64,000 nt of DNA from JAZKID01 sp963714065 (GCA_963714065.1 OY970226.1:310001-374000); one strand, 5' to 3'. Shown: positions 17,240-25,657, counted from the first letter of the stretch. Numbers and translations are program-made. Notes: generated by a model from the sequence alone, not told the origin.

Positions 17240-17958
17240 ACACGCCTCTTCTGCATGTAGAAAATGTAAGCAGCGGCTATGGCCAGATCCTGGCGATGGC
17301 TGATGTCAGCCTCGACGTCTTCAAAAATGAAATCGTCACGCTGATCGGCGCAAACGGCGCCGGCAAATCGACGCTGATGATGACGATTTGCGGCGACCCG
17401 CGCGCGCGCGCCGGGCGCATCCTGTTTCAGGACGAGGATATTACGAATTTGGCCACTCCGCATATCATGCGTCGCGGCCTGTCGCTTGCGCCGGAGGGGC
17501 GGCGCATTTTTCCGCGCATGACGGTGCTCGAAAATCTGCAAATGGGTGCAAATCTTCGCGACGGCATCGATTTCAACAAAGAGCTTGAGCGTGTCTGCGG
17601 CTATTTCCCGCGCCTCAAGGAACGGCTCGCCCAACGCGGCGGCACATTGTCGGGCGGCGAGCAGCAAATGCTGGCAATCGCCCGCGCTCTCATGTCGCGC
17701 CCCACTTTGCTTCTGCTCGACGAGCCTTCGCTTGGTCTGGCACCCCTGATCGTCAAGCAGATCTTTTCGGTGTTGAACGAACTGAACAAGCGCGAAGGGC
17801 TGACGATCTTCCTTGTCGAACAGAACGCTTATCATGCGCTCAGGCTTGCCCATCGCGGCTATGTCATGGTCAACGGCGAGATTACAATGAGCGGGACGGG
17901 AGCGGATCTCCTGCAAAATCCGGAAGTCCGCGCCGCTTATCTGGAGGCCACGAATTGA
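17236..17958 (+). CDS. livF: Branched-chain amino acid ABC transporter ATPase LivF
   Basis: Second nucleotide-binding subunit, 240 residues. Walker A GANGAGKST, the family segment RGLSLAPEGRRIFPRMTVLENL, signature LSGGEQQMLAIARALMSRP and Walker B LLLLDEPSLGLAP. Pairs with LivG to drive LivHM. The last codon overlaps the TTG start of the next gene by four bases (TTGA). Confidence 0.95.
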   Translation: MNTPLLHVENVSSGYGQILAMADVSLDVFKNEIVTLIGANGAGKSTLMMTICGDPRARAGRILFQDEDITNLATPHIMRRGLSLAPEGRRIFPRMTVLENLQMGANLRDGIDFNKELERVCGYFPRLKERLAQRGGTLSGGEQQMLAIARALMSRPTLLLLDEPSLGLAPLIVKQIFSVLNELNKREGLTIFLVEQNAYHALRLAHRGYVMVNGEITMSGTGADLLQNPEVRAAYLEATN

Positions 17959-18299
17959 CGACATTTATATATGAGGGATCCGGCCTCTGGCCCTTCCTGA
18001 TCCTCACGCTCGGCATCGGCGGTTTCATGACCGCCATCGCCGGGCGCGGCCTGGCATCCCGCTGGTATCCAGCCAAACTTCTGCCATTGATCGTTTTGCT
18101 GATTGCCGCTTTTGTCCGCTTTCTGCATTTCGCGCTTTATGACGGAACGCTTTTTTCTACCTATTATTTTCTTGCCGATTTCATATTTTGCCTGTTTTTC
18201 GCGGCTTTGAGCTATTTCGACCGCCGCGCGGCATTAATGAGCGGGCTTTATCCCTGGGCCTTCAGGCGCTATGGTCTGCTCGGCTGGAAGGAAATCTAG
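17955..18299 (+). CDS. Small integral membrane protein of the liv operon
   Basis: 114 residues with three probable membrane helices (about 12-30, 41-60, 68-85), initiating at a TTG that overlaps the livF stop. A small hydrophobic protein in this position is, as I recall, common in alphaproteobacterial liv operons (DUF6867-like), but I cannot confirm the family. Translational coupling to livF and placement before the binding-protein genes imply an accessory role in branched-chain amino acid uptake. Confidence 0.7.
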   Translation: MTTFIYEGSGLWPFLILTLGIGGFMTAIAGRGLASRWYPAKLLPLIVLLIAAFVRFLHFALYDGTLFSTYYFLADFIFCLFFAALSYFDRRAALMSGLYPWAFRRYGLLGWKEI

Positions 18300-18321
18300 A
18301 CTGTTTTTCGGAGGGGAAACC

Positions 18322-19449
18322 ATGTTTCGACGCCTGATTTTTACATCTGTAATTTCGCTATCGCTTGCCGATGCCGCTCACGCGGATATCAGGCTTGGTA
18401 TCGCCTCCGATCTGACGGGTCCCAATGCCGCAATCGGCGTCACCATGCGCAGTGGCGCGGAACAGGCCGTGGCCGCCATCAATGCAAAAGGCGGTTTGCT
18501 CGGCGAAAAAATTGCCGTCAGCCTCGGCGACGACCGCTCGGATCCGAAGGAAGCCGTTTCAATCGCGCAAAAATTCATCAGCGAAAATGTAAAGGTCGTG
18601 ATCGGGCACCTGACATCCGGCTCCAGCAATGCCACCGCCAAAGAATATGCCGAAGCGGGCGTGCTCATGATCTCGCCGTCTTCCACTGCCATCTCCTTCA
18701 CGGAACAGGGCCTCTGGAACACGCATCGCACCGCCGGGCGCGACGACCAGCAGGGCAAGATTGCCGGTGAATATATTCTTGCCCATTTCAAGAATAAAAA
18801 AATCGCCATCATCCATGATAAGGCCGCCTATGGTAAAGGTCTGGCCAACGAAACGCGCAAAACCATCAATGCGGGCAGCCTCAAGGAAGTTATCTACGAC
18901 GGCATCAATGCAGGCGAAAAAGATTATTCGGCGCTTGTCTCGCGCCTGAAGAAACTGAATGCCGACGTGCTGTATTTCGGCGGCTATTATCCGGAAGCCG
19001 GCCTCATTGTCCGCCAGATGCATGAACAGGGCATGAAGGATACGCTTCTGATCGGCGGCGACGGTTTTTACAACAGCGAACTGGGCCAAACTGCGGGCGA
19101 AGGCGTTATCGGCACGCTGTTCACCTATAACTCCGATCCGCAAAAAAATCCCGCCGCGAAAAAAGTCATCGAGGAACTGACGGCAAAAAAAATCGATACG
19201 TCGAGCTTTACCCTCCCCGCTTATGCCGCTGTGCAGGTGTTCGCGCAGGCTGCCGAGGATGCAAAATCGCTCGATCCGAAAATTGTGGCGCAAACCATCC
19301 GCTCCGGTAAAACGTTCCAGACAGTGCTGGGGCCGCTGAGCTACGACGGCAAGGGCGATCTCGCAAAAGCCAATTTCGTGATGTACGAATGGAAGAAAGA
19401 TGCCAGCGGCAGGCTGGTTTATGCCGAAAAACCGGCGACAAACAATTAG
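18322..19449 (+). CDS. livK: Branched-chain amino acid binding protein, first copy
   Basis: Periplasmic type I solute-binding protein that delivers leucine/isoleucine/valine or related amino acids to LivHMGF. 375 residues from ATG 18322 with GGAGGGG five bases upstream. Sec signal peptide (FRRLIFTSVISLSLADAAHA), then IRLGIASDLTGPNAAIG, the VIGHLTSGSSNATAKEYAEAG hinge segment and SPSSTAISFTEQGLWNTHRTAGRDDQQG. Paralogous to the next gene, nine bases downstream. Confidence 0.93.
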   Translation: MFRRLIFTSVISLSLADAAHADIRLGIASDLTGPNAAIGVTMRSGAEQAVAAINAKGGLLGEKIAVSLGDDRSDPKEAVSIAQKFISENVKVVIGHLTSGSSNATAKEYAEAGVLMISPSSTAISFTEQGLWNTHRTAGRDDQQGKIAGEYILAHFKNKKIAIIHDKAAYGKGLANETRKTINAGSLKEVIYDGINAGEKDYSALVSRLKKLNADVLYFGGYYPEAGLIVRQMHEQGMKDTLLIGGDGFYNSELGQTAGEGVIGTLFTYNSDPQKNPAAKKVIEELTAKKIDTSSFTLPAYAAVQVFAQAAEDAKSLDPKIVAQTIRSGKTFQTVLGPLSYDGKGDLAKANFVMYEWKKDASGRLVYAEKPATNN

Positions 19450-19458
19450 GAGTCTAAA

Positions 19459-20568
19459 ATGCGCAAGCTGACGGCAATTCTCGCATTTATTCTCGGCCTT
19501 TCTCCCGCGCTCGCCGATATCAAGATCGGCATCGGCATTCCCGTCACCGGGTCCAGTGCCTCGTTCGGCGAGCAGGTAAGGCGCGGCGTCGAACAGGCGG
19601 TGGCCGATATCAATGCCAAGGGCGGAATTGCAGGCGAAAAACTCGTCACCATTATCGGAGACGATCATTCCGATCCGAAAGAAGGCATTTCGGTTGCCAA
19701 CAAATTCATCGGCGAAGGCGTGAAATTCGTCATCGGACATTTCAATTCCGGCATTTCCATCCCCGCCTCGAAAGAATATGCCGAAGGCGGCATTCTGGAG
19801 ATCACGCCCGGCTCCACCAACCCCCGCCTCACCGACGAAGGCGATTGGAATATATTCCGCACCTGCGGGCGCGACGATCAGCAGGGTCCCGCCGCGGGAA
19901 GATATATTCTTGCGCATTTCAAGGACAAGCGTATCGCCATCGTTCACGACCGTACGCCTTATGGAAAAGGCATTGCCGACGAAGTGAAGAAAACGCTAAA
20001 CGCCGGCGGCCTTACCGAAGTTTTTTACGATGGCATCAATGTCGGCGAAAAAGATTTCACCGCCCTTATCTCGCGCCTGAAACAGCTGAACGTCGATTAT
20101 CTTTATTTCGGCGGGCTATATACGGAAGCGGGTTTCATCATCCGCCAGATGCGCGATCAGGGTTTGAAAAATCTCGTTTTGATTGGTGGCGACGGCATTG
20201 TCGTCGAGGAATTCGGCTCGGTTGCCGGGTCCGGCGCGGTTGGCACACTTGTCACCTTCATGCCGGATGCGCGCAAAAATCCCGGTGCGGCCGATGTCGT
20301 GAAAGCTTTCAAGAGCAAGGGAATCGAACCCAGCGGCTATGAGCTGAATTCCTACGCCGCCATACAGGTCATTCAGCAGGCTATCATCGAGACGAAATCG
20401 ACAGATCCGAAAACTGTCGCCAAATTTATGCGCTCGGGCCATGAATTCAAAACCGTCTTCGGGCCCATCAGTTACGATGCCAAGGGCGATATCAAACAGC
20501 CGGCCTATATCATATACGAATGGGTACAGGACAAGAACGGAAAGCTTATTTACAGAGAGAAAGAATAG
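19459..20568 (+). CDS. livK: Branched-chain amino acid binding protein, second copy
   Basis: 369-residue paralog of the preceding protein, aligning along its whole length with the same landmarks (IKIGIGIPVTGSSASFGEQ, FVIGHFNSGISIPASKEYAEGG, RTCGRDDQQGPAAGRYILAHF). Signal peptide RKLTAILAFILGLSPALA. AGGAG precedes the ATG. Differences lie in the ligand pocket stretch (SPSSTAIS in copy one, TPGSTNPR here), so the two probably differ in substrate preference while sharing one transporter. The stop is five bases from the stop of the convergent ABC-F gene; no terminator hairpin is visible between them. Confidence 0.93.
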   Translation: MRKLTAILAFILGLSPALADIKIGIGIPVTGSSASFGEQVRRGVEQAVADINAKGGIAGEKLVTIIGDDHSDPKEGISVANKFIGEGVKFVIGHFNSGISIPASKEYAEGGILEITPGSTNPRLTDEGDWNIFRTCGRDDQQGPAAGRYILAHFKDKRIAIVHDRTPYGKGIADEVKKTLNAGGLTEVFYDGINVGEKDFTALISRLKQLNVDYLYFGGLYTEAGFIIRQMRDQGLKNLVLIGGDGIVVEEFGSVAGSGAVGTLVTFMPDARKNPGAADVVKAFKSKGIEPSGYELNSYAAIQVIQQAIIETKSTDPKTVAKFMRSGHEFKTVFGPISYDAKGDIKQPAYIIYEWVQDKNGKLIYREKE

Positions 20569-20573
20569 CTTGC

Positions 20574-22394
20574 CTAAAGTTGCTCCACGCAATCTTTCCA
20601 GGCTGTTTCTGCCTGCTCAAGCTGCCTGCATAAATCTTCATATGTTTTGTTAAGGCGTTTAACTTGCTTCGCATCGCCATCGGTGATGACAAGCGCCATT
20701 TCGTTTTCGATCTCGTTCTTTCGTAAAGTAAGATCAGCCACTTTGCGCTCGAGTTTTTCGGCATCGCTTGCGGAAGATTTATTCTTTCCCTTGCTCCTGC
20801 TCACTTCCAGCCGCGCTTCGGAGCGTTCCTTGCGGCGCTGTTGCACAACCAGTTTTCGATAATCGTCGAGATCGCCATCGTAGGATTTGCAAACGCCGCC
20901 GGCCACAAGCCATAAGCGCTCGGCCACGCATTCCACCAGATGCGGATCATGGCTGACGAGAACAACTGCACCTTTATAATTGTTGAGCGCCTGCATCAGA
21001 GCCTCGCGCGCATCGATATCGAGGTGGTTAGTCGGCTCGTCGAGCAGCACGATATGCGGCGCGTGCAGCGTCATGCGGCAGAACAATAGCCGCGCCTTCT
21101 CGCCACCCGACAAATCGCCGATCCTGGTGTCCGCCTTGCGCTTGTCGAAACCGAAAGAACCGATAATCGCGCGCACTTTTGCCTCAGACTTATCCGGCAG
21201 GTCGGCACGGATCAGCTCGAATGGCGTAAGGCCCGTATCGAGCTCATCCGTCTGGAACTGCGCGAAATAGCCGACGCGCAATTTCTGCGAATGCTTTACC
21301 TTCCCAGCCTGCGCCTGCAAGCGTTGCGACAGCAGCTTCACCAGCGTGGATTTGCCGTTGCCGTTCGCGCCCAGCAGCGCGATGCGGTCGTCCTGATCGA
21401 TACGCAGGTCCAGTTTACGCAGCACAGGCGGTCCGCCATAGCCGACATCGACGCCCTCGAGCGCGATGAGCGGCGAGCGCAGTTCCTCCGGGTCCGGGAA
21501 TTTGAAAGCGGTCACGCGGCCGGCGATCACGGCATCGACAATATCCATCTTTTCGATCATCTTGAGGCGCGATTGCGCCTGTCGTGCCTTGCTGGCCTTG
21601 GCGCGGAAGCGTTCGACGAATTTCATCATATGCTCTTTTGCCGCCATCTGCTTTTCATGCAGCGCCTGCTGGTTAAGCAGGCGTTCGGCGCGCTTGCGCT
21701 CAAACTGGTCGTAATTGCCGGTATAGCTAACGAGTTTCTTGTTCTCGAGGCTGACAATGTGGTCGACCGCCTTGTTTAAAATATCGCGGTCGTGGCTGAT
21801 GATGACCAGCGTGTGCTCGTATTTCATCAGGAAATTTTCCAGCCACACCAGCGCTTCAAAGTCTAAGTGGTTGGTCGGCTCGTCGAGCAGCAGCAGGTTC
21901 GGGCGCAGGAAAAGCGTACTTGCTAACGCCACGCGCATCCGCCAGCCGCCGGAGAAAGCCGAGATCGGCGAGTTCTGCGCCTCGTCGTCGAAGCCCAAAC
22001 CCGCAAGAATGGTGGCGGCACGCGATGGCGCATCGTAAGCATCTATTTCGCCAAGTCGCGCATAGATTTCACCGAGCCGCTCGCCGTCCTGGCTGGTTTC
22101 CGCCTCATGCATGAGCGCTGCGCGCTCGGTATCGGAATTGAGCACCACGTCGATCAATTTTGTATCGTCTTGAGGAAGATCCTGCCGCACCATACCAAAC
22201 GTGGCGCCCTTGATCATGTTGATCTCGCCGCCATCGGCGTGAAGCTCGCCCGCAATCAGCTTGAACAAGGTCGACTTGCCGGTGCCGTTCGGCCCGACCA
22301 GCCCGACGCGATGCCCTGCCGGGATGCTGAGATTGGCATCCTCAAGCAGCGTCTTCCCCGCAATGCGGTAAGTGAGGTTTTGAATGGAGAGCAT
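20574..22394 (-). CDS. ABC-F family ATPase (Uup/YheS type)
   Basis: 606-residue soluble protein with two ABC ATPase domains and no membrane segments. First domain: Walker A GPNGTGKST, signature SAFSGGWRMRVALA, Walker B LLLLDEPTNHLD. A linker with helical coiled-coil character (about 240-300) follows, then the second domain: GANGNGKST, DLSGGEKARLLFC, IVLLDEPTNHLD. The C-terminus is a charged coiled coil (about 525-606). ABC-F proteins act on the ribosome E site; the second LSGGE and duplicated EPTNHLD are the family marks. It is most like the alphaproteobacterial YheS-like group; a resistance role is not indicated. Confidence 0.93.
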   Translation of the reverse strand: MLSIQNLTYRIAGKTLLEDANLSIPAGHRVGLVGPNGTGKSTLFKLIAGELHADGGEINMIKGATFGMVRQDLPQDDTKLIDVVLNSDTERAALMHEAETSQDGERLGEIYARLGEIDAYDAPSRAATILAGLGFDDEAQNSPISAFSGGWRMRVALASTLFLRPNLLLLDEPTNHLDFEALVWLENFLMKYEHTLVIISHDRDILNKAVDHIVSLENKKLVSYTGNYDQFERKRAERLLNQQALHEKQMAAKEHMMKFVERFRAKASKARQAQSRLKMIEKMDIVDAVIAGRVTAFKFPDPEELRSPLIALEGVDVGYGGPPVLRKLDLRIDQDDRIALLGANGNGKSTLVKLLSQRLQAQAGKVKHSQKLRVGYFAQFQTDELDTGLTPFELIRADLPDKSEAKVRAIIGSFGFDKRKADTRIGDLSGGEKARLLFCRMTLHAPHIVLLDEPTNHLDIDAREALMQALNNYKGAVVLVSHDPHLVECVAERLWLVAGGVCKSYDGDLDDYRKLVVQQRRKERSEARLEVSRSKGKNKSSASDAEKLERKVADLTLRKNEIENEMALVITDGDAKQVKRLNKTYEDLCRQLEQAETAWKDCVEQL

Positions 22395-22420
22395 TGAGCC
22401 ACAAACTAACTTCTAATAAC

Positions 22421-22445
22421 GTCATCCCCGCGAAGGCGGGGATCC
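22421..22445. repeat. Palindromic intergenic repeat, copy 2
   Basis: GTCATCCCCGCGAAGGCGGG followed by GATCC. It lies between the ABC-F start and the GIY-YIG gene, at the place where the start codon of the latter would be expected. Confidence 0.85.
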
Positions 22446-22493
22446 CAAGTAAAAAAACCTTGCGTTTATATTATAACAAATAAGCGCAGAGGC

Positions 22494-22736
22494 GTGCTTT
22501 ACACAGGTGTAACCGCTGATTTGCCGCGCCGCAACTATGAGCATAAAAATAAACTTATTGATGGCTTTGCTAAAAAATACAATCTTGCGATTCTTGTTTA
22601 TATCGAGTTTCACGACACGCTTGAGATTGCCTTTAAACGCGAAAAGCTCATCAAGCGTTATCGAAGGGAATGGAAGTTCAGGCTGATTGAAGAACAGAAT
22701 CCGGAGTGGAAGGATTTAAGCGATCAATTACTTTAA
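22494..22736 (+). CDS. GIY-YIG nuclease family protein with displaced N-terminus
   Basis: 80 residues from a GTG at 22494, but the conserved start of the domain lies further upstream: the same frame reads CVYIITNKRRGVLYTGVTAD from 22461, equivalent to the usual YVYILASKRNGTLYIGVTSD. No ATG, GTG or TTG occurs in frame between the stop at 22407 and 22494; only ATT (22470) or ATA could start the full domain. The upstream frame runs through the palindromic repeat 22421-22445. Other domain features are intact: LPRRNYEHK with the catalytic arginine, EHK, the lysine-rich REKLIKRY and the metal-binding glutamate in this YhbQ-like family, and the terminal NPEWKDL. The stop codon is two bases before another copy of the repeat. 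The gene is either translated from a rare start, shortened, or decaying. Confidence 0.75.
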   Translation: MLYTGVTADLPRRNYEHKNKLIDGFAKKYNLAILVYIEFHDTLEIAFKREKLIKRYRREWKFRLIEEQNPEWKDLSDQLL

Positions 22737-22738
22737 TC

Positions 22739-22862
22739 GTCATCCCGGCGCAGGCCGGGATCTCATTTTTAGTATTTTTAGATCCCCGCCTTCGCGGGGA
22801 TGACGGTGTTTTATTATTTTAGCACAAACCTCATTGTCATGCTCGCGCAGGCGGGGATCTCA
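22739..22862. repeat. Cluster of three palindromic repeats, copies 3-5
   Basis: Copy 3 (22739-22764, core CCCGGCGCAGGCCGGG) starts two bases after the GIY-YIG stop. Copy 4 (22781-22804) is inverted, GATCCCCGCCTTCGCGGGGA then TGAC. Copy 5 (22836-22862, GTCATGCTCGCGCAGGCGGG then GATCTCA) is a degenerate copy whose last bases form the stop codon of the gene at 22860. The spacing and alternation resemble clustered REP arrays. Confidence 0.85.
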
Positions 22863-23360
22863 ATGGCAATCGAGCAAAAATGAATGGCCCTTAATTCCCA
22901 ACATACCTTGGCCAGTATATGAAAAAACACCTTTAAAAGTTTTTAAATTCAGAATGAGAGCATTAACATCCAAACCTACAGCTCTATTAGCTACAATATA
23001 ATCATCCGTTTTAAGTGTGATTGGGATTGGATTACCAGCGTCAGTCGCACCATATTGCACGTCAACTGCACTTAATAAGAAAATTCCTTTTCCATCCTCT
23101 GCAATCTTGAGAGCAAATTTATCCGTTCCGATACTTGATTGTGCGTTTGCAGTTTTATCAAATCGGTCTTCGTAAGCTCGAGCTTCAATCATAGCTTTGC
23201 ACCCATAACTTTCTCCTGGAGTAACTTTTCCGAAAATTTTTGTATTTGGATCAGGAAAATTAAGTTTTAAAGCGACCTGAGAATTATACAAACGAGGAAT
23301 ATAATAACCTCCAACTGCTGATAGCAGTATAAATATTCCTATTATCACCAAGCGCAACAT
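22860..23360 (-). CDS. Membrane-anchored orphan protein downstream of rpoD
   Basis: 166 residues. An N-terminal hydrophobic helix (LRLVIIGIFILLSAVGGYYI) acts as signal anchor or uncleaved signal; the rest is a soluble, mainly beta-looking domain with two cysteines (about 55 and 165) that could form a disulfide in the periplasm. No family recognised. The ATG is eight bases after the rpoD stop on the same strand, so it is probably co-transcribed with rpoD. It is strongly AT-rich compared with rpoD. Its TGA is provided by the edge of a palindromic repeat, so the original C-terminus may have been different. Confidence 0.65.
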   Translation of the reverse strand: MLRLVIIGIFILLSAVGGYYIPRLYNSQVALKLNFPDPNTKIFGKVTPGESYGCKAMIEARAYEDRFDKTANAQSSIGTDKFALKIAEDGKGIFLLSAVDVQYGATDAGNPIPITLKTDDYIVANRAVGLDVNALILNLKTFKGVFSYTGQGMLGIKGHSFLLDCH

Positions 23361-23368
23361 ATGGTTGC

Positions 23369-23974
23369 CTAACTATCCAAAAAGCTCCTCAGCTTCCTCG
23401 ATCTACTCGGATGCTTCAATTTGCGCAGCGCCTTGGCTTCGATCTGCCTGATACGTTCGCGTGTGACCGAGAACTGCTGGCCGACTTCTTCCAGCGTGTG
23501 ATCGGTGTTCATGCCGATGCCGAAGCGCATGCGCAGCACGCGCTCTTCGCGTGGCGTGAGCGAAGCGAGAACCCGCGTCGTTGTCTCGCGTAGATTGCTT
23601 TGAATGGCCGCATCCACTGGCAGGATGGCGTTCTTGTCCTCGATGAAATCGCCTAAATGTGAATCTTCCTCGTCGCCGATCGGCGTCTCTAAAGAGATCG
23701 GCTCTTTCGCGATCTTCAGCACTTTACGCACTTTTTCCAGCGGCATGGCGAGCTTTTCGGCCAGTTCTTCCGGCGTCGGCTCGCGGCCGATCTCGTGCAG
23801 CATCTGGCGCGAGGTGCGCACGATCTTGTTGATCGTCTCGATCATATGCACGGGAATTCGAATGGTGCGCGCCTGGTCGGCGATGGAACGCGTAATCGCC
23901 TGCCTGATCCACCACGTTGCGTAAGTGCTGAATTTATAGCCGCGGCGATATTCGAATTTATCGACCGCTTTCAT
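23369..23974 (-). CDS. rpoD: RNA polymerase primary sigma factor, C-terminal segment after an in-frame TAA
   Basis: 201 residues from the ATG at 23974, six codons after the TAA that interrupts rpoD. It carries region 2.3-2.4 (KFEYRRGYKFSTYATWWIRQ then AITRSIADQARTIRIPVHM), region 3 and region 4 with the -35 helix-turn-helix TLEEVGQQFSVTRERIRQIE and RKLKHPSRSRKLRSFLDS. The region is fully conserved, so it is under selection or the break is very recent or artificial. AAGGA lies 12 bases before this ATG, nine before an in-frame CTG and three before an ATT, so internal initiation is possible. See the N-terminal entry for the whole gene. Confidence 0.85.
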   Translation of the reverse strand: MKAVDKFEYRRGYKFSTYATWWIRQAITRSIADQARTIRIPVHMIETINKIVRTSRQMLHEIGREPTPEELAEKLAMPLEKVRKVLKIAKEPISLETPIGDEEDSHLGDFIEDKNAILPVDAAIQSNLRETTTRVLASLTPREERVLRMRFGIGMNTDHTLEEVGQQFSVTRERIRQIEAKALRKLKHPSRSRKLRSFLDS

Positions 23975-23992
23975 CAGGCCAATGTTTCCTTC

Positions 23993-25441
23993 TTAAATCA
24001 AATCGAGGAACTGTAATCCTCGATTTGTATATTTCTTGGCGATGGAAATGACAAGACGCAGGTTCGCCTCCACCATTTCCTTCTTGGCGATGCGCGCTTC
24101 GCGCTCGCCCTTTTGCACCATATGCACGATGCGGCGGAATTCGGCGATGTCGAGACCGGTTTCGGTGGCAAGCATCTGAATGTCGCCGCGCAAATGCTTG
24201 ATCATATCCTTATCGTCGGCAGCGAATGCTTTCCATGCTTTCGAAGCGATATGCGAAACGCGGCTCGTCCAGTTCGGATCGAGCTCGGAACCCTGATAGT
24301 TCTTGAGGAAATCCTCGCGCTTGACGCCGTAACTTTCGGCCAGCCGCATCAGGCGGCCTTCGAGACTGAGCAATTTCTTGTTGATGTCGTAGAGCTGCTC
24401 GATCAGCGCATCGATACGCGCCTGGTTGAGACGCAGCGATTTCACATCGCTGATAATTTCTTCCTTGAGCTTTTTATATTTGCGCGCCTGCGCGGGAGAA
24501 AGTTTTTCGGCCTGAAGCTGGTTTGCGATATCCTGATCTTGCAGACGGCGCAATTTCTTGTAATTCGCGGCAATGTTTTCGCATGCCTCGATCACGCGCG
24601 GCTTGAGCTCGGCCTCCATCGCAACCAGTGAAAGCGCGTTCTCGTCCTCGTCGAAATCGAGCTCGCCCTCGGTGCCTTCCGGCGTGCCTTCGCCCGCTGG
24701 CGGTATTTCGCCGGCAACAGGCGCCGGCTTTGGCACGGGCTGCGGCGGTGGAACCGGCACCTGTATTACAGGTGCGACAACCACCGGCGCGATGGGCATG
24801 CCGGGATTGACGGCCCCTTCCGCCTGCGCTTCCTCGGGCCCGGAATAGGTTGCCTCAAGATCGATGATATCGCGCAGCAGAATTTTTCCCTGCACCAGTT
24901 CGTCGTGCCAGATAATGATGGCCTGGAAGGTGAGCGGGCTTTCGCACAGGCCCGCGATCATCGCCTCGCGCCCGGCCTCGATCCTCTTTGCGATTGCGAT
25001 TTCGCCTTCGCGCGAAAGAAGCTCGACAGTGCCCATTTCGCGCAGATACATGCGCACAGGATCGTCTGTGCGATCGCCGCGGCCCGATGTTTCCGATTTC
25101 GCTACCTTGCGCGTAGTGGTTTCGACCAGTTCGCCGCCTTCTGGTTCTTCCTCTTCGTCGTCCTCTTCCTCGCGCTCTTCGGCTTCGGCTTCTTCCGCCT
25201 CGATGACGTTGATACCCATTTCGTTGAGCTGGGCGAGAACGTCCTCGATCTGCTCGGAAGACACCGCCTCGGTCGACATCACGGCATTCAGCGCCTCATA
25301 GGTGATGAAGCCGCGCTTCTTCGCAGCGCGTATCAGTTTCTTGACGGCAGCATCGGACATATCCAACAGCGGGCTGTCGGATTCGTCCTTCTCGTCTTTC
25401 GATGATTTTTTTGCTTCCGCCGTCGCGTCGCGCTTGGCCAT
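23993..25441 (-). CDS. rpoD: RNA polymerase primary sigma factor, N-terminal segment ending at an in-frame TAA
   Basis: 482 codons from ATG 25441 (MAKRDATAEAKKSS; the 17 extra upstream codons look non-coding). It holds region 1.1 (about 28-85), an acidic run (about 88-105), region 1.2 (DPVRMYLREMGTVELLSREG), the non-conserved region with a proline/valine-rich insert (about 205-255), and region 2.1 (KKEMVEANLRLVISIAKKYT), ending LQFLDLI then TAA. In other sigma-70 proteins the next residues are QEGNIGLMKAVDKF; here the frame continues EGNIGLMKAVDKF after TAA, so a single CAA to TAA change explains it. The position corresponds, from memory, to E. coli Q406 in the core-binding helix of region 2.2. 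The combined gene, 691 codons, would be of normal length. It follows dnaG, as in the usual dnaG-rpoD order. Confidence 0.88.
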   Translation of the reverse strand: MAKRDATAEAKKSSKDEKDESDSPLLDMSDAAVKKLIRAAKKRGFITYEALNAVMSTEAVSSEQIEDVLAQLNEMGINVIEAEEAEAEEREEEDDEEEEPEGGELVETTTRKVAKSETSGRGDRTDDPVRMYLREMGTVELLSREGEIAIAKRIEAGREAMIAGLCESPLTFQAIIIWHDELVQGKILLRDIIDLEATYSGPEEAQAEGAVNPGMPIAPVVVAPVIQVPVPPPQPVPKPAPVAGEIPPAGEGTPEGTEGELDFDEDENALSLVAMEAELKPRVIEACENIAANYKKLRRLQDQDIANQLQAEKLSPAQARKYKKLKEEIISDVKSLRLNQARIDALIEQLYDINKKLLSLEGRLMRLAESYGVKREDFLKNYQGSELDPNWTSRVSHIASKAWKAFAADDKDMIKHLRGDIQMLATETGLDIAEFRRIVHMVQKGEREARIAKKEMVEANLRLVISIAKKYTNRGLQFLDLI

Positions 25442-25657
25442 TAGACCCCGATCCGATTCTTGAGAGAGCGGCAAAACCGCCCATATGATCACCCCCCGAA
25501 ACGCAGCCCCGGCGCGAATCAGGTTATGAAAAAGGCTCCTACTTCTCTTTATTTAGCGCCAAATTCTGCCGATGCAAGGCGAGTCATGACCTAAATCGAT
25601 CTAAAACCTCATGAAATCGGCATATTTTGCAAAAAAATAATGAGGAATGGGCCTTCT

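Noticed and set aside
23993..23995. TAA in rpoD as evidence of a reassigned genetic code
   Set aside because: TAA closes several other genes here (deacetylase, lptF, lptG, rhlE) exactly at the family C-terminus.
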